This document shows positions 41,506-55,865 of a stretch of 64,000 nucleotides of DNA, in pieces. The notes beneath the pieces were generated by a model. That model worked only from the letters and a program-made list of their open reading frames with translations, had not been told where the DNA came from and did not search any database. The DNA is from Chrysomallon squamiferum (taxonomy: Eukaryota > Mollusca > Gastropoda > Neomphalida > Peltospiridae), in assembly GCA_012295275.1 (NCBI GenBank), contig CM022666.1, positions 5,352,419 through 5,416,418 of the forward strand, given 5' to 3'. A program made the translations under genes and the position numbers. Position 1 is the stretch's first letter. Each line of letters starts with the position of its first letter.

Positions 41506-42033
41506 ACACTCACACACACACACACACACACATTTTAAAGTCTTATGAGTGGGTGCTCTGTGTATGCAAATGACGTTCGTGACCTAGTAACTGCTTTATA
41601 CATGAACCGACCTAAAAAATAATAAGAATATAAATAAAAAATTCGTATCGATGTTCATATTCATTTTCAACAACAATCACAACAACAGATTTATTTATTT
41701 ATGACAACAATAATGAATTCATACTTTCTAAATTCGTCTAACAGTAATACGGTTAACAACTTCAACTAGTGAACTAGAGACTTCTGAAAAGATCGAATCA
41801 TATTCTCTACGAGCTCGCGCACAACTTCTATTCCTGTGTGACCTGAGTCATAAATAACAAAATCCAGTCAGTCCGGATTTGTTATCTTACACGTAATCGG
41901 AATAAATAAGTATAGTGATCAGTTATTATTACAGGGCCAGGTATATGAATTCTCAGAAATATCTACCTGTGACAGAAGAATCTTCTGTTTGTAAATGTCG
42001 CTTGTATCATGACTGTTGATTCAATCTGCCGAA

Positions 42034-42084
<51 letters not shown>

Positions 42085-42530
42085 ATGAGCGAAATAAAGT
42101 AAAATCAAATAAAAACAAAAATCAAATAAAATAAAATAAATGAAAATATTTTTTGAAATAAAATAAGTAAGAATACAAAACTGTAAAAAAGTTAGATAAA
42201 TAAATAAAGTAAAATATGCTGAATTAAAATTTAAAAATTTAAAAATAAAAAAAAAAAAGTGATAAAATAAAAATACAAAATGATAAAAGTAAAAGTAAAA
42301 TAAATAAATACATTAAAATATATAAAAATAAATTAATTAATTAAAACAATAAAATAAATGAAATAAAATTATAATAAGATAAAATAAAATAAAATATATA
42401 GAGTAAAATAAAAATAAACAAACAAACCATAAATAGATAAATAAATAAATAAATAAGTAAATAAATCAATCAATCAATAAATAAATAAGTAAATAAATAA
42501 ATAAGTAAGTTCGCGTGCATGTGATAAATA
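41460..42530. repeat. CA run, M block copy 2 and AATAA-rich tract
   Basis: CA repeat 41460-41531; the gacgttcgtgacctagtaac block at 41571; M block at 41820-42030, shortened in the middle; then an AAAT/AATAA tract to 42530. No gene. Confidence 0.6.
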
Positions 42531-43185
42531 ACTGAATAAATTGCTATATTTAAAGCTGCACTTTAGAAGATAATAATATTGTACTGAAAACAAACAGAAA
42601 ATTAAGTTTCCCATAAACTCTTGTTTTATTTCCGATAACGCGTTGTCCTTCAAACCATATTTTGATTTGCTCTGAGAAAATATAACCTTATCGAGACAAT
42701 AAGATGCTTAGAATCAAAAATGAAAACAAAATTAATAATTAAAAGCTGCATAATGTTCGTAAATAAACTACGTGCATTTATTGCTGGTTGTTACTGTTGT
42801 AGTTCTTGTTATTATTAATATTAACATTGCTGTTGTCGTTCAGAGTTCAGCTGGAAAAAAGCTAAAAAACAACAATGAAAAACCCAAACAAGAACAATAA
42901 TAATAAAAACACACACACACACACACATACACACACACCGTGATCTATTTAAGAATGTTGCCCTGAGTTGTTTTTATGACAGAAACTAGACTACGTCAAG
43001 TACATGTGATGTAAATGATATGCAGTGTTTTTGAGGAGTGTCAAGTTAATGTAATAATTGGTGTCTGACCAAGCGTTGCCGACCCCTGAACAGTAGCAGC
43101 GTGAATGAAGCAGCCAGAGAACTGAGATCACACGTTAGATAAACATTTCACAGACAGCGAGGTCACGTTACCTGTACATTTTTTC

Positions 43186-43215
43186 GGGACTTTCCAAACA
43201 GCTATTTGTAAACAC
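43186..43215 (+). promoter_or_regulatory. Canonical kappaB motif next to a TATA-like stretch (first)
   Basis: gggactttcc at 43186-43195 is the classical NF-kappaB/Rel binding sequence. It is followed by aaacagctatttgtaaac. Binding and direction are not known. Confidence 0.4.
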
Positions 43216-43660
43216 TGCTCGTATCCTTTTAAGTATGTGATATGAACACGGTTATAAAAGAGCAATATTTAACTTACTGCCTATAAAGAATACAAATTAT
43301 GCTGCATTAAATGAAAATTAAATCATGTCACTGACTGGTGTATAAGTGAAAAGTGAGTTGAAAAATGATCTCATTAATTTTACTTGATATATAAAAAAGA
43401 AAAGAAGAAAATGATAAATGCAGATCAAGACATTTGACCAAGTGTTGCCGACATCTGAACACGTAGAGAAAGAGAAAAGAAATGTCTCAGCAATCACAGG
43501 TTAGGTAAATATTTCACAAACAGCGGGCTTATTGTAGATCGAGTGAACACGTGGATAGTGCACTTCGAACAAGACGCCTAGACGTCAGTTGTTTATAGTG
43601 AATAAAGCAGATAGTTAAATAAGATGTCAGTGTGTACATTTTTCGTGTACATTTTTCAGC

Positions 43661-43703
43661 GACGTCATTGTAGGCCGGGACTTTCCAAACAGCTATTTAT
43701 AAA
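43661..43703 (+). promoter_or_regulatory. CRE half site, canonical kappaB motif and TATA-like stretch (second)
   Basis: gacgtca (43661-43667), gggactttcc (43677-43686) and tatttataaa (43694-43703) lie within 43 bases. On the minus strand the last reads tttataaata, also a good TATA box, so the direction is open. The same order in other R1 copies has gggactttac. Confidence 0.45.
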
Positions 43704-44577
43704 CACTGCACGGATACTTTTAAGTACGTGATATGAACACGGTTGTATAACAGCAATATTTAACATACTGTCTATAAAGTACACAAATTATCCTTCATAA
43801 AATAAAATTAAATCATGTCACTGGTGTATAAGTGAAAAGTGAGTTGAAAAACATTCTCATTAATTTAACTTGATATTTAAAAAAGAAAAGAAGAAAAAGA
43901 AGAAAATTACAAATGCAGAAGAAGACATTTGTTTACATTTAAAGTAACTATCCAAGTAATAAAAATTATGAACAGGTGACCAGATGTATCTCTGTAGTCT
44001 TTATTTAACAACAACGACAGCAGCAAACAATACTAATTATAATGATGATGATGATGATGATGATTATAAATTTAATAGTAGTAGTAGTAACAGCAGAAGC
44101 ACTTATATAAATAGTAGCAGTAGTGGAAAGAATAATACTAGTAATCATGATTATATAGTAATAATATAGCAGTAGTTATAATAATGAAGATGATAGTGGT
44201 AATAAAGTTAATGATAATTATGATAGTCATAACAAAATTAACAATGATCATGATGATAATAGCGATAATAAAATTAAATTCTGAAATGCTTCTAAAAAGA
44301 AAATTCTTATTGTGATAAAACAAAAAAATGCTTTAATAGATTGTTTATTATGCGAATTGTACACGACATTTTAATTCTAACGTATATTTAAACATTTATT
44401 ACTCTGATCATTTGAATGCATCAGTACATATTGTATAAAAAAATCCTTTTTAACTGGATCATCCACTTAACTTGAATTATTCATTGTAAACTAATCAGTG
44501 AACATTTAACTTTCATCAGTTAATTTATATAGAAAACCAGTGATATTTAAATATTTATTCACAGAATACATCATATA

Positions 44578-44698
<121 letters not shown>

Positions 44699-44699
44699 T

Positions 44700-45443
44700 C
44701 AATTTTAACTTCTATACTGAGTATCAAAAAGGGATGCTAGGAAGCAAGGCTGCTTTGATCTGGAGATTTAAAGAAAAAAGAAAGTTAATATAATAATTGG
44801 TGTCCATGTTTTCAGTTGACAGGTCGGACTAAATTCCTCGCCGACCCTTGGACTACTGCGCAGTTAACTATTGCATGACCTTATTCAGTGCAGAGTTCAG
44901 ATGGAAAACAAAACACATCAAGAAAACTAAATTCGTGCCGACTCCTGGACTACTGCATGACTTCTGTTCACGTGTTCGGTAAGTGGTACTAACCAATATA
45001 TGATACTACTATCACATCCCTGGAATTCTAGTGAAGGTTAAGGTCTGTGTACCAACAATGAGGGAACTATTAAGAATCACACACACACACACACACACAG
45101 TCACACACATTTTAAAAATATAGTCTTATGATTGCATTCGTTGTATTGCAAATGGCGTTTTTAACGTAGTTATTGCTTTGTTAGAAAACCGACTAGCATT
45201 TCGTTTAAAAAAAAGTAAAGGTATTAATTTATAGCAATAATAATTCATTCATAAGAATAACAACAGTCTGTTAGTAAAATTGTGAAACTGAATTTATAAT
45301 AGTATTAACAATCTACTGTAATGCATTGATAATAATAATAGTAGTCTATTGTAATACTGTAATATTGCATTAGTATTAATACGTTGTTATTCAAAATACT
45401 GGCAAGAATTCTATTAGAGTATCAAAAATGTTTTAAATAATAA

Positions 45444-45479
<36 letters not shown>

Positions 45480-45715
45480 ACAAAAGGATAATAAGAAAAG
45501 TAATAGTAATAACAAAACTAATTTCCAATAATAAAAAACAATAGTATCACAGCAATTTTATTTTATAATTCCATTGAATATATCAAGTCAGATCCAATCA
45601 TAAACAACCACAGTAGAACTGAGCAGTTATTTCATAATTCTTTGTGTTTTAAACTGAACTTAAATTTTCATCTCTCCCCTAACAATTCCTTATTCAAGAT
45701 GTTCGTGTGTTTCTC
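44700..45715. other. 3' flank of TNF copy 3
   Basis: Contains diverged pieces of the 6600-7190 region (aaaagggatgctaggaagca at 44727-44746), a CA run (45078-45102) and a GT run (45446-45479). No gene is seen. Confidence 0.55.
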
Positions 45716-47438
45716 TCAGAGCATATACAGGCCAAAATAGGTTGACTCAGGATCTCTCAAAATTCTGTTCACAAGTGATGTTCTTACCACTACAGTGTCA
45801 TTGGCTTTCAGGTAGTAAACAGCTCCAATGTAGGAAGCAGCAAAACGTTCATTGTCTCCTCGTACTTTGCATGTTGTTTGAGAATTTGTGTAGAGGACTT
45901 CATAATTTGGATATTTTTCAATTGAGTGATATGGCCGATAGTATTCAAGCTCTGTGATTTGGTTGGCATGGAATAAAACGTTGCTGTATATGAAGTAGTA
46001 AGCAGCTTCTTTGACTTGAATCCCGTCAGCGACAACAGCTGCAGCTCCTTTCACAAACGATCTTTTACCAGACGAAGTCCATTTGATGAGAGGCTTCGGT
46101 GTGTCTGAAAAGTTTGTAAGAAGAAATGACTTTTAAATAATATTTATATTTTAGATTGTCAATAGTTCTAGTTAGTATTACTAATATAGTTGTATAGCTA
46201 CTACAAACGCCTGCTATTATCTAGTTTACTACCATGACTGGTATTTTTGCTCTTAACACTGCTAATACTACTGTTATCACAATTTGTACAATTATTGCCT
46301 AACCACTACTAATAACTAAGTGACACTTTTTAAGAAACTACGACTGTTTTGTCTATTTTACTACTACCAAATTTATTACATGCTCTTCTATTACTTCTAC
46401 TACTGCTGCTGCTGCTGATACCACTACTACTACTATTTCCTTTCTTACTTTTGTCGTATTTTGCATTCACTTCCATTTGTAGATGAGCCGATGTCTTCAC
46501 GTTGTTTTTATTATTCAGACGATCAGCGACCTCTCTGATATGCTGAAGATTTTGTTCTGAAATATATATATATACACACACATACATACATACATACATA
46601 GACATATATATAAACACACACACACAGACACACACACAGATAGAGACACACATAGCTGTAAACACATCTAGACTCGTACACACGTATATACAAATTCATA
46701 ATTATAAAAACGTTTGTGCATATTTAAATGTGTGGTTTGTGTTTCTCTGAATGTCTTTTTGTGGGTTTGTTTGTCTGTGTGTTTCTGCTTGTTTGTGTGT
46801 CTGTGTTTATGCGACTTTTTACGTATGTCTGTGTCTGTGTATGTGTCTGTGTTAACTTACCACTTTTCTCAGCTTTTGTATGACTTTCACTCAGTTTCTA
46901 AAAAGAATGTTAATAACCGCTTTGAATCTCGTCCATTATAATTAGTTTTAAATTTAAAAATATTTTTCAGCATTATTAATGTCTCCTTTTCATAATTGAA
47001 ATATCATTAAACATATATGAATATTTTTCCTTTTTGTTTTTTCACTTTTTCCTTTTAGTTTCAATTTCTTTTATAATCAACTTAAGTTTTTAATATTTTT
47101 ATATATAATTTCATATTTTTTTTAATCTTCTATTTAATGTATTTATGGATCTTTTTAGAAGTTAAAACAGAATTTACCTTTTTCATAATTTCACTGATCA
47201 CTTTTTCTCCATCCCTGTAACAACAATACGTGGTATTGTTCCTGGTTCTGTTCGTAGATTTGTCATCACAACAGTTTTCTCCTGGTTTGCACGAGATTTT
47301 CACACACAGTTCCTTGTCAAACAACAAGTTGGTTTCTCTGTTCAGAAATTCGTTTAATGTTACAGATACAATGAAACTGATGAGAATCAAGTTTAGTACC
47401 ATAAGAGATATGGCAATGACTGGACGAAATGGTACCAT
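45716..47438 (-). CDS. TNF-like ligand, copy 3 (intact)
   Basis: This is the best-preserved gene in the window: coding exons 47178-47438 (261 nt), 46861-46897 (37 nt), 46449-46556 (108 nt) and 45716-46104 (389 nt), phases 0, 1, 1, all GT-AG, 264 residues. Residues 1-7 form a very short cytoplasmic tail and 8-27 the anchor (IAISLMVLNLILISFIVSV). Cysteines at 45, 50, 56, 57, 72 and 73 form a stalk module with glycosylation motifs (NRT, NTT). Residues 88-118 are a charged helix. The TNF homology domain runs from about 120 to 264: TSAHLQMEV, GIQVKEAAYYFIYSNVLF, SYIGAVYYLKANDTVVV and the final TYFGLYML. A length near 145 residues is normal for this domain. It is predicted to act as a trimeric cell-surface or shed cytokine on TNF-receptor-type partners. 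Exon 2 begins at 47473, and promoter P3 lies only 0.3 kb upstream. No furin-like site is obvious. Confidence 0.85.
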
Positions 47439-47754
47439 TTTGTGTAAATACTTTTATTTCCTTTAGAAGTAGTCTGTAAAACATGAACAAAACAAAAGAA
47501 AAAATCAGTAATAAATAATAACAATAAAATGCACACATACGGACACGTACACAATATACATACACTTATATATAACATTATTTCAGCAAAAAAGTAATAT
47601 GCACATGTACATACGCACAGACATAAAACTTTTAAAGAATGGTTAAATAAATAAATAAAATAATAAATACAATTAATATAACCTATGAAATAAGTGAATT
47701 TATAATTTTATTTTAATATAGATAACCTATGAAATCAGTAAAACATTTACATAC

Positions 47755-47895
47755 CTAAATTAGGCTGATTCTGTGTTTATAAAGGAGTGAAGCACGTCTA
47801 CGCTCTATAACAGGCTTCGTTGATTTTTATACCAGCGACTTTGAAAAGATCTTATCATATTGTCGGCATTCTCATGTGATCATTTTTGATTGGCT
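47755..47895 (-). promoter_or_regulatory. CCAAT/TATA promoter and noncoding first exon of TNF copy 3 (P3)
   Basis: CCAAT box agccaatc (complement of 47888-47895), TATAAAAA (complement of 47824-47831), then a short noncoding exon ending at 47755 before gtatgt. The intron to the coding exon (47474-47754) is about 280 bases, against 1.5-1.7 kb in copies 1 and 4. Confidence 0.6.
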
Positions 47896-48229
47896 AAGAG
47901 GAAATGTCGTCTGCTTAATTTGAGTTTAGTGCTTAATGTTTTTTCTTCTGTCGTATTTAGTTTTTCGCTATAGATTTCGTATAGTCATTCAATATACTAT
48001 TTTTCTTTTCTTTCTGTTATTGCTCTGTATAGTTTATTTATACTGTTATGCAGACATGCACAGTTACTCAACGGGGTGTTTACTTAAGTGATAAAAGTGT
48101 TGGCTGTAATCAGTTATATCAAGATAAAAAGACACTTACGCGAACATAAAGCAAAGGGTGCATACAGATACTATTCAAACAACAGACTATTCTATAAAAA
48201 AATAAATAAAAGAAGACTAAATGAAAAAA

Positions 48230-48604
48230 AATGACTTGCGCAGCATAAATATACAATGATTTCTACTTCCTTTTCCTTACCGAAATAATTTATTATATTA
48301 TGTGTTACAGAGAGCTGCAGTTTAGAAGATAATAATCCTGTACTGAAAACAAACAAAAAATACGTAAGTAAAGTGTCAGAGAAATTGAGTTTTTATCCGA
48401 TCACCTCTCACCCTTATAATCACACATTGCACGACTACGAGAAAACATAACCTTAACGACAGGATAACACATCTAGAATAAAATGAAATAAAAAAGGTTT
48501 CGTGTAAACGTGATACATAATGTTCTTAAATAAACTGCGTGTACTTATTACTGCTGTTATACTGGTTGTTGTTGTAGGTCTTCTTCTTATTGTTATTATT
48601 GTTG

Positions 48605-48647
<43 letters not shown>

Positions 48648-49545
48648 TGTTGTCGTTGTTAATTAAAGAATACAGCAGGGTCGGCAACCTTTTTGAGAGA
48701 AGGGGCCTGACAGTGTTTTGCAGCAGAGTTAGTTAGGTTAACATGCATTGTGGAACATCTACAAAAGCATTTTATACACTCGTACATATTATGTATTATA
48801 TATATTTAGTCAATCTTCGCAATTAACTGTTGCATGATCTTGTTGGAAAACAACAAAAAACCGAAGTAAAAATGGAAAAAAAAAAACCGAGTAATAATAA
48901 AAAAACAAATGCAAATAAGTCACATACTATTATCACATCCACAAACACACAGTGATCTATTTTAAGAATTTTGGCCGTTGTTCAGTTTGTTTTATGATAG
49001 AAACTAGACTACGCTAAGTGCATGTGATGTACGTGCATGAACAGAAACAAACGTAACAATTAAATATTAAATAGGTATTTTCTTATTTTTTATTCAATCG
49101 CTCTTCAATAGTCGAACACTAAATAAATGATAAAAAATTTAATCCAGAACCTCTACAACATCTAATTTCAAATGTCCTAATACACTCCAGCTATGCGCTT
49201 CAGTATTATAACAATAGCTCACTGGACTCATGTTAAAAGTCACCAGTACATTCGTTATCTTTAAAAGTTGTCCTGCCCGTGCAATGTTTATAGATAGTTG
49301 TTTAACAAGCTCTAGAGATGACTGAAGCAGGTAGTGAAGTGAGATATCTCGGCAACAACACGGAACGTGAACATTGCCACACTCAGCGATGTTATTGTAC
49401 TTTGGACTTTGCATTTTCTATCACATGCGTCGATTTGCAAACAGCTATTTTAAACATTGCTCGGGCAGGACTACTTTTAAAGATAACGACTGACAAGGTG
49501 ATATTTGAAATGAGTCCATTGAGCTACTGTTATTATTAGTTAAAT
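48230..49545 (+). repeat. R1 cassette, copy k (old and diverged)
   Basis: R1 blocks are recognisable in order (tgtgttacagagagctgcag near 48300, gtgatctatttt near 48951, ttgcaaacagctatttta near 49434) but with many changes. An ATT run is at 48597-48646. The remaining frames are not conserved with other R1 copies. Confidence 0.6.
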
Positions 49546-49559
49546 TATTGATTTATTAA

Positions 49560-51080
<1,521 letters not shown>

Positions 51081-51207
51081 CAGTATTCAGTGAATAAATA
51101 TTTACATGCCACTGATTTTCAATATAAAGTGACTGATGAACGATATATGTTCACTGATTCGTTTATAATGAAAAATACAAGTTAAGTGGATGATCTTTAT
51201 GCAGTCT

Positions 51208-51459
51208 CTGCTGTTTGCTACCCTCTACAGTGCAGTTGATGTTCATGCCGAGGTTGACCAAGTAGGTGCAGTACGTCTCATTGTGTACAAACTGCAGTGT
51301 TGTCAGCTGCTGCTGGTGTAGTTGCAGTGCACGTTCATGACGTTCTATATACGCTGCCATCCAGCTCTGGTACAAAGGAAGTTCCACTGTGTTTATTTGT
51401 TCTGCATGAGAAACAAGTCGACTGTTGAACATTTCAGCTTGGATATCTATGAATCCATT
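51208..51459 (-). pseudogene. X3: X terminal exon, acceptor and end lost
   Basis: The frame matches X2 from NGFIDIQAEMFNSRLVSHAE to EGSKQQR, with few changes. The acceptor cag of X2 is caa here, and homology stops at about 51208 before the last 20 or so codons, so the frame runs on into unrelated sequence. The MULE element begins 48 bases upstream. Confidence 0.5.
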
Positions 51460-51506
51460 TTGAACTTTAAAGGAATTTATATATTTAGATAGACTGTATA
51501 TTCTAC

Positions 51507-52875
51507 CATTCTAGGACAATTGACCCCCCTGGATAACTGCCCTCCATTTTTTCTTCTAGTAATGATTTTCAAACATAATGACATATATACATGTATACGG
51601 ACAAGTTGTTTTCTAGAAATTCACAGTAGTCTGTCTATAGTTCTCTAGTAAAGCTTTGTACAGCAACAGTTCATTCACAAGGACAGGTTCAACTATAACC
51701 ATGTCTTCTTACCAGAGTTCTTTGACACTTTTCAGTTTTCGCACTTTTATGTTGTGTGCTCAAATGGTCTAGGACGTGTCGGTTTTCTCGCTATCTGACC
51801 AGAATCGACAAATGCAGTGAAGCTTCTCTGTATTTTTTATCAAGTACTTCCCCGCCAATCATTAAGTTTATTTCCAGTTCATTAGTGCTCGTTCACTCTT
51901 TAAAATGTTTACAAACTTCCTGACATTCAGATGGTAGGTGCCAGTGTTTGACTGGAAGCAACTGATCAACCTTTCCACGAAGTTGTTAGTTCACACCAAA
52001 TTCTTTTCCATCCTCTGGTGCATGTTTCACATGCCAACATTGTATCGTGGATCATGTCTGCGACCAGCTCTGCCATACTGGCAATAAATGAAGTTGTCCT
52101 CAAAATACTTCAGCGTCATCACCATCAGCTTCTGATAGTGCTTCAAAAGCTGCCGTTACTTCATCCACTGGAACGAACGCAATTGCAGCTGTCTGACGGA
52201 TCAGTAAAGCAAACTCTTCAACAGTATTGTAACGAACTGCCAGACTGATGAGTTGAATTTGGCTCGAGATGTATTGGCTGAAATGAAAGAAGCATCCAGT
52301 CACAGTGCAGTTTAGCTTTACAGACGTTTTGCCTTCTTCCTTCACACTCGTGCGAAATCTATCCACCACTGAGTTCCTTCTCTCGGAGATACACATAGTT
52401 TTCGTTGGTAAGTTTTGAATGACAACGCTCTGGGTCAATGGACTTCATCTTATAGAATATAACATTGTTGCTACAATGCATGACTTAATATACTGTTTAA
52501 TTCATCACAATTATAAATCACTTGCCAAATCAAAGGAAGTTTTAGCATTTAATTAGCCTGAATCAGTAATTAACTGACTCTAGTTAGCTTTGATGTTAGA
52601 TGATATTTGATTGGATGTTTTAGCAGATCAATGAATTCCAAATGCCTGTAATTAGCTGACTCTAGTTAGCTTTGATCTTAGATGATATTTTATTGGATGT
52701 TTTAGCAGATCAATGAATTCCAAATGCCTGTACTCAAGTTTAATTAGTAATTAGCTGACTCTAGTTAGCTTTGACTAATTTATTGAAATGTTGCTTGAAA
52801 ATCATTCTGAATGGTATATTTGAGGAAAAATTGAAGTCAGTTGTCCAGGGGGCAATTAATCCAGGAGCAAGAATG
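51507..52875 (-). mobile_element. Decayed MULE-type DNA transposon with inverted ends
   Basis: The left end begins cattctaggacaattgaccc, and the right end read backwards begins cattcttgctcctggattaa. Both go on through ccccctgga and aactg, giving imperfect terminal inverted repeats of about 40 bp. The element interrupts a sequence that is continuous elsewhere (tatattctacatcacagtat at 19718), so it is an insertion. No clear target-site duplication was found. It is about 1.37 kb and internally deleted, since only the C-terminal third of a transposase remains. A short repeat (gactctagttagctttgat) occurs three times near 52577-52770. Confidence 0.7.
51850..52438 (-). pseudogene. MULE transposase C-terminal remnant
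   Basis: The minus frame from 52438 carries the pattern typical of MULE transposases after the catalytic core: CFFHFSQYISSQIQLISLAV, then LIRQTAAIAFVPVDEVTAAF. After a frameshift near 52110 it continues YFEDNFIYCQYGRAGRRHDP, and then a TNNFVERLISCFQS segment. Two TGA codons stand at positions where family members usually have tryptophan and arginine. The catalytic DDE region is missing, so it cannot be active. Confidence 0.75.
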
Positions 52876-52899
52876 TCAGTTTTCTAATATCCTGCACTG

Positions 52900-53588
52900 A
52901 CTACATGGTATTTGCTATGCAGAATCTGTAATATTATATACTTTGATTTATAAATTACATGGTATGTAGTGTATTATAATGATCTTTAATATTATATCCT
53001 TGGATATACACATTAATGTGTACATTTATACTCTACACTCCTTTATAAAATGATACACAGAATACAAGGTATCTGCATAATCTATCTTTAATAATATACA
53101 CATTAATCTATGCACTCCAAACGCTACATCATAGGATGATACATAGGATGCATAACATTTGCTACACTGAATCAGTAATATTATATTCTTGGATATATAA
53201 AATACATGGTATACATTACACTGGAATAACGTTTAATATTGAATCACTGGATAATTATAAACTACATGGTATGTATTATACTATATTATATAATCTTTAA
53301 TAGTGTACCGATGGATATATAAATTACATGGTATGTACTGCACTCTATTAATCTTTAATAGTGTCTCACTGAATATATAAATTACATGGTATGTATTGCA
53401 CTATAATAATCTTTAATACTGTGTCCCTGGATACATATGATATGTACTTTATTAATCTTTAATACTGTGTCCTTACATGGTATGTACTGCACGCTATTAA
53501 TCTTTAATACTGTATCCCTGGATATATAAATTACATGGTATGTACTGCACTCTATTAATCTTTAATACTATATCCATATAAAATATAT
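52900..53588. repeat. 50-bp-type minisatellite running into the second gap
   Basis: Degenerate then more regular units (atggtatgtactgcactcta, ttaatctttaatactgtatc). The array ends at the N gap, so the gap probably sits in it. Confidence 0.85.
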
Positions 53589-53788
53589 NNNNNNNNNNNN
53601 NNNNNNNNNNNNNNNNNNNNNNNNNNNNNNNNNNNNNNNNNNNNNNNNNNNNNNNNNNNNNNNNNNNNNNNNNNNNNNNNNNNNNNNNNNNNNNNNNNNN
53701 NNNNNNNNNNNNNNNNNNNNNNNNNNNNNNNNNNNNNNNNNNNNNNNNNNNNNNNNNNNNNNNNNNNNNNNNNNNNNNNNNNNNNNNN
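53589..53788. other. Assembly gap of 200 N
   Basis: Exactly 200 N. Minisatellite on the left; a copy of the 27181 region on the right. Confidence 0.99.
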
Positions 53789-53975
53789 TCTCATATAAAC
53801 GTAAATACAACGTGCTTGACACTTCAGAGATAATAAAAACTGAAATTATTAAAACAATTCTTCTTTAAAAAGCAGAGAACAACGTCTGATGAAATGCATG
53901 ATTATATATATAAATTATGTTAATTAATAACTTCCTGTCACTTGTCCGCGCATGCCTCTTTACAAATATTTGCAG

Positions 53976-54219
53976 ATGTAGGATTAGTTTTGGGACAGCT
54001 TTTGTTCTTGGAGTGGACATGACTATGATGATATGTAAGGCAGATTGCCAGAAATATGAATACAGAAATATTGCTTCACAAAATGTTGTCGCGTCACTTT
54101 CTTCTTATTTCCCTAACTTTAAAATGCACGAAATACTACTCCTTATGGGTTTGCTCAGACAGCCTGAAAACAGAACCATTTTCGTTGGCTACGCTATATC
54201 GGCTAAAACTGAGCGTTGA
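53976..54219 (+). CDS. W: conserved open frame of unknown function
   Basis: After an acceptor-like tttgcag the frame starts CRISFGTAFVLGVDMTMMIC, passes through YRNIASQNVVASLSSYF and MHEILLLMGLLRQPENRTIF, and ends with TGA at 54217. It is open for about 80 codons in AT-rich DNA, and its duplicate at 27366 keeps the frame apart from one deletion. No start exon, domain or family is recognised. It may be a terminal exon or an old coding relic. Confidence 0.3.
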
Positions 54220-54574
54220 ATCGGGCCTAAATATTAGTGAAACAAACCAGTTTTTCATACATTTTATTTACGGTATAGGACATAATTTTCCAAAACTTTT
54301 AATGTCCTTGAAAACACTCTGAAGAATTTCCAAAACTTTCCAAGACTTTCCAAAACGTATACGAACTTGTATATAATAGTATAACATTCTGGTTATTCCA
54401 GAAAACAATCAGTATGTATGTCAAAGTAACTATATCAAAGAGAAGAAAGGGAACCATCACATGATTTCAATTTAGCTTTATTGAATCCATGCGCATGTGT
54501 ATTAACAATAGTTAGGGCATGTTGGTACCTAGAACAGACACTGACATGCACAGTACAGTTAGTTACGCGATAAA

Positions 54575-54588
54575 ATGGAGGTGTACAG
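54575..54588 (+). other. Possible tiny first coding exon (second copy)
   Basis: Identical to 27927-27940, followed by gtaagac. Confidence 0.3.
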
Positions 54589-54619
54589 GTAAGACAATTT
54601 TTATATGTAAGGTTATTCA

Positions 54620-55650
54620 ACTTACTGGATAAAAAGGATTAAGCTGGGTAAATGTGCATTGTGGAACATCTACAAAGTCATTTTATATGTACATACTATT
54701 TTGTCAGTTTAGTTAATCTTTGCAGTTAATTGTTGAACTAATCGGAGCAGAGATGAGCCGCAAACACAAACACAATCACACACACACATATTTTTAAAAC
54801 AAACTTATGAATGGGTGGATTGTGTTGCAAATGGCGTTCGTCACCTAGTAACTCCTTTCTTAATGAACCGACCTAAAATAATAATAATAATAATAGTAAT
54901 AAAGGTATCGGTGTTCTTATTCATTTTCAACGACTGTAACAACAATATATTTATTTATTTATAACAATAATAATTCATTCATACTTTCTAAATCCGTCTA
55001 TTAATAATTCGGTTGACAACTTGAAACCGCTGACCTGACAACTATTTATAGCTTAGGTGGAAAGGCCAGTTCCCGAATAAAATTAATATTCATTACTTCT
55101 CGTAAATGTTCAAGGTGACAAGCAAACACATCTTGTTAAAATGTTGTTATTTAAATACTGGCAACTGTCCATAGAATTGTATTAGTGTCAAAAACGTTTT
55201 AAATAAAAATACAAATGTGTGTGTGAAAATGGTAATAAATAAAGTAATAAAGTAATAGTAGTAACAACAATTATATGCAATAATTAAAAACAATAGCATG
55301 AGTTTAAGTATAAGCTGATGAAGTTACGCTGCTGATTTGGGGAAAATAACAAACATTTGTCTTTAAATTTGAAAAAAACAACAATATTATCTATTATGTT
55401 TTTATAAATTATATTTTATTCACACTTTCTGGATCTGTCTATTAGTACAGTAGTAGTGACAGAATGTGACAGTCTCAGCCTCATTGTTAATATAATATAC
55501 TGTTATTCAAAACACACGCGTTGGCAACAATTATATAATCATTCTGAATCATATTCCAATGTTATAATTAATTATTAATGAAAGAACTATAAAAATAAAT
55601 TAAAAATGTTAGATATACCAACATCACAAATCAAAAACAACCACAAGTTC

Positions 55651-55698
<48 letters not shown>

Positions 55699-55860
55699 CA
55701 TTGAAGGCTATAAAGATAGATCAGTGCATGTCTAATATAAACGTTTCAAGATAATGATACGATAAAAGGTTAGTTTGATATATAGAAATCCACGAGTTCT
55801 GTCTTTCTGTCAGAATACAGAAAATTATATATTACAGTTTACAACTCAGACCTCTCTTAA
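54620..55860. other. 3' flank of TNF copy 4
   Basis: Noncoding and collinear with 27970-29200. AAT runs at 54881-54900 and 55652-55696. Confidence 0.6.
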
Positions 55861-55865
55861 CAATC

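Noticed and set aside
49139-49539. Overlapping frames at 49.1-49.5 kb
   Set aside because: They lie in a diverged R1 copy and are not conserved in the other copies.
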